From an uncultured Ignavibacteriales bacterium (lineage in GTDB: Bacteria; Bacteroidota; Ignavibacteria; Ignavibacteriales; Ignavibacteriaceae): a stretch of 6,936 bases of DNA. The first letter of the stretch is position 1. Every line of letters starts with the position of its first letter. This document shows positions 6,321-6,936 of this stretch, piece by piece. The translations under genes were made by a program, and so were the position numbers. The notes below the pieces were generated by a model that saw only the letters and a program-made list of their open reading frames with translations, had not been told where the DNA came from and did not search any database. Location of the stretch: the NCBI GenBank assembly GCA_903915485.1, contig CAIWTC010000102.1:1-6936 (forward strand). Reading direction: 5' to 3'.

Positions 6321-6936
6321 GACTTAAATCTTTCCTGAAGTCTTTTACCACTCCAACCGGAAAGTTTCTTGCCAACATATTTGCTGACATTGTCATAACG
6401 AAGTTTCAAGTCATTAGGCGAAAGATAATTTGCGCTGAATACATCATTGTTCTGAGCTCTTAGTCCGATGAGTTTTTGTGTAACCCTTACGATTCCCTGA
6501 GGGTCGTAGCCGCTGTTAGCACATAGAAGCGCGGAAAACATATCAGCATCTTTTTCATAATTCAGCAATCTTTCAAAACAAACTCTATTATATGAACTTT
6601 CAATCATTTCCTCCAACTCAAGTTCAGTGGAGTCCTTCCCGCTGACTTGGTCAAGTTCATCAAATGCGGCTTCAGCCTTAATATTAACATCCCGTTCTTT
6701 CATTTCTTTGGAGGCATGACGAAGAATCAAATGTCCCATTTCATGAGCAATGATAGCAGCAAGTTCTGATTCATCTGCACAACTCTCTATTGCACCCTTG
6801 GTTACAAATATATATCCACCGGGGCATGCAAAGCCGTCAATTTTTTTGTCATCCAGAATGAAAACATAAAAATCCCAATCGTAATACTTGGTGTTTCTGA
6901 GGAGTGCTGCGGCAATACTATTAAGATAAGTTGTAA
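6302..6936 (-). CDS. M48 family zinc metalloprotease, N-terminus cut by the window edge
   Basis: Membrane- or envelope-associated zinc endopeptidase of the M48 type (BepA/Oma1/HtpX superfamily), often involved in protein quality control. The frame is open to the window edge and shows 210 residues; the start lies beyond 6936. Visible motifs in order are DWDFYVFILDD (19-29), the pre-catalytic FACPGGYIFVTKG (35-47), the zinc-binding HEMGH (64-68, Glu65 catalytic) and the third ligand Glu127 in YEKDADMFSA, followed by GYDP (142-145). The first in-frame ATG at 6739 is the Met inside HEMGH and cannot be the start. The usual HP...R motif of the family after the third ligand is degraded here (LSPNDLKLR). 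The last residues, MVNGK, and the stop are encoded by a heptamer repeat array, so the original C-terminus may have been replaced. It converges on the peptidase gene across a shared terminator. Confidence 0.88.
   Translation of the reverse strand, partial: TTYLNSIAAALLRNTKYYDWDFYVFILDDKKIDGFACPGGYIFVTKGAIESCADESELAAIIAHEMGHLILRHASKEMKERDVNIKAEAAFDELDQVSGKDSTELELEEMIESSYNRVCFERLLNYEKDADMFSALLCANSGYDPQGIVRVTQKLIGLRAQNNDVFSANYLSPNDLKLRYDNVSKYVGKKLSGWSGKRLQERFKSMVNGK

Overview
The window is AT-rich with five protein-coding genes or gene parts. An outer-membrane-type lipoprotein gene is followed by a tight cluster of sensor kinase, LytTR response regulator and secreted S9 peptidase. A zinc metalloprotease gene converges on this cluster from the right edge. 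The LruC/DUF4842-type surface lipoprotein and the kinase/LytTR pair point to the Bacteroidota/Chlorobi/Ignavibacteria side of the tree. Clear Shine-Dalgarno sequences (AAGGA, AGGAG, AAGGAG) precede three of the genes. They are rare in classical Bacteroidota, so I lean towards Ignavibacteria or a relative. This placement is inference.

Region by region: bases 1-117 are an open frame ending in TAA, probably the 3' end of an upstream gene of unknown function. Bases 160-2199 encode a 679-residue lipoprotein with two FED...DFND motifs, an EF-hand-like Asp loop and an LruC C-terminus. It ends at a strong intrinsic terminator (2226-2259). Bases 2260-2451 hold a regulatory region with a tandem series of 9-bp ACCGTT-like units, a TATAAT box and a TTG start with its own Shine-Dalgarno. 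Bases 2452-4226 encode a LytS/YehU-type histidine kinase and its LytTR response regulator, only 2 nt apart. An S9 family serine peptidase with a signal peptide (4261-6153) starts 34 nt later with no terminator between, so the three are probably one transcript. Bases 6154-6301 contain a terminator usable in both directions. On each side of it lies an array of degenerate 7-bp units, one at the 3' end of each convergent gene and in the same sense as that gene. Bases 6302-6936 on the minus strand are an M48-type metalloprotease whose start lies outside the window.

The likely logic is that the kinase senses an envelope signal and phosphorylates the LytTR regulator. The regulator may control its own operon through the 9-bp units at 2313-2350, and so the exported peptidase. 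Two things deserve a second look: the possible LytTR operator cluster, and the paired heptamer arrays, one of which supplies the last codons and the stop of the metalloprotease gene. I found no RNA gene, CRISPR array, insertion sequence or clearly novel defence-type system.
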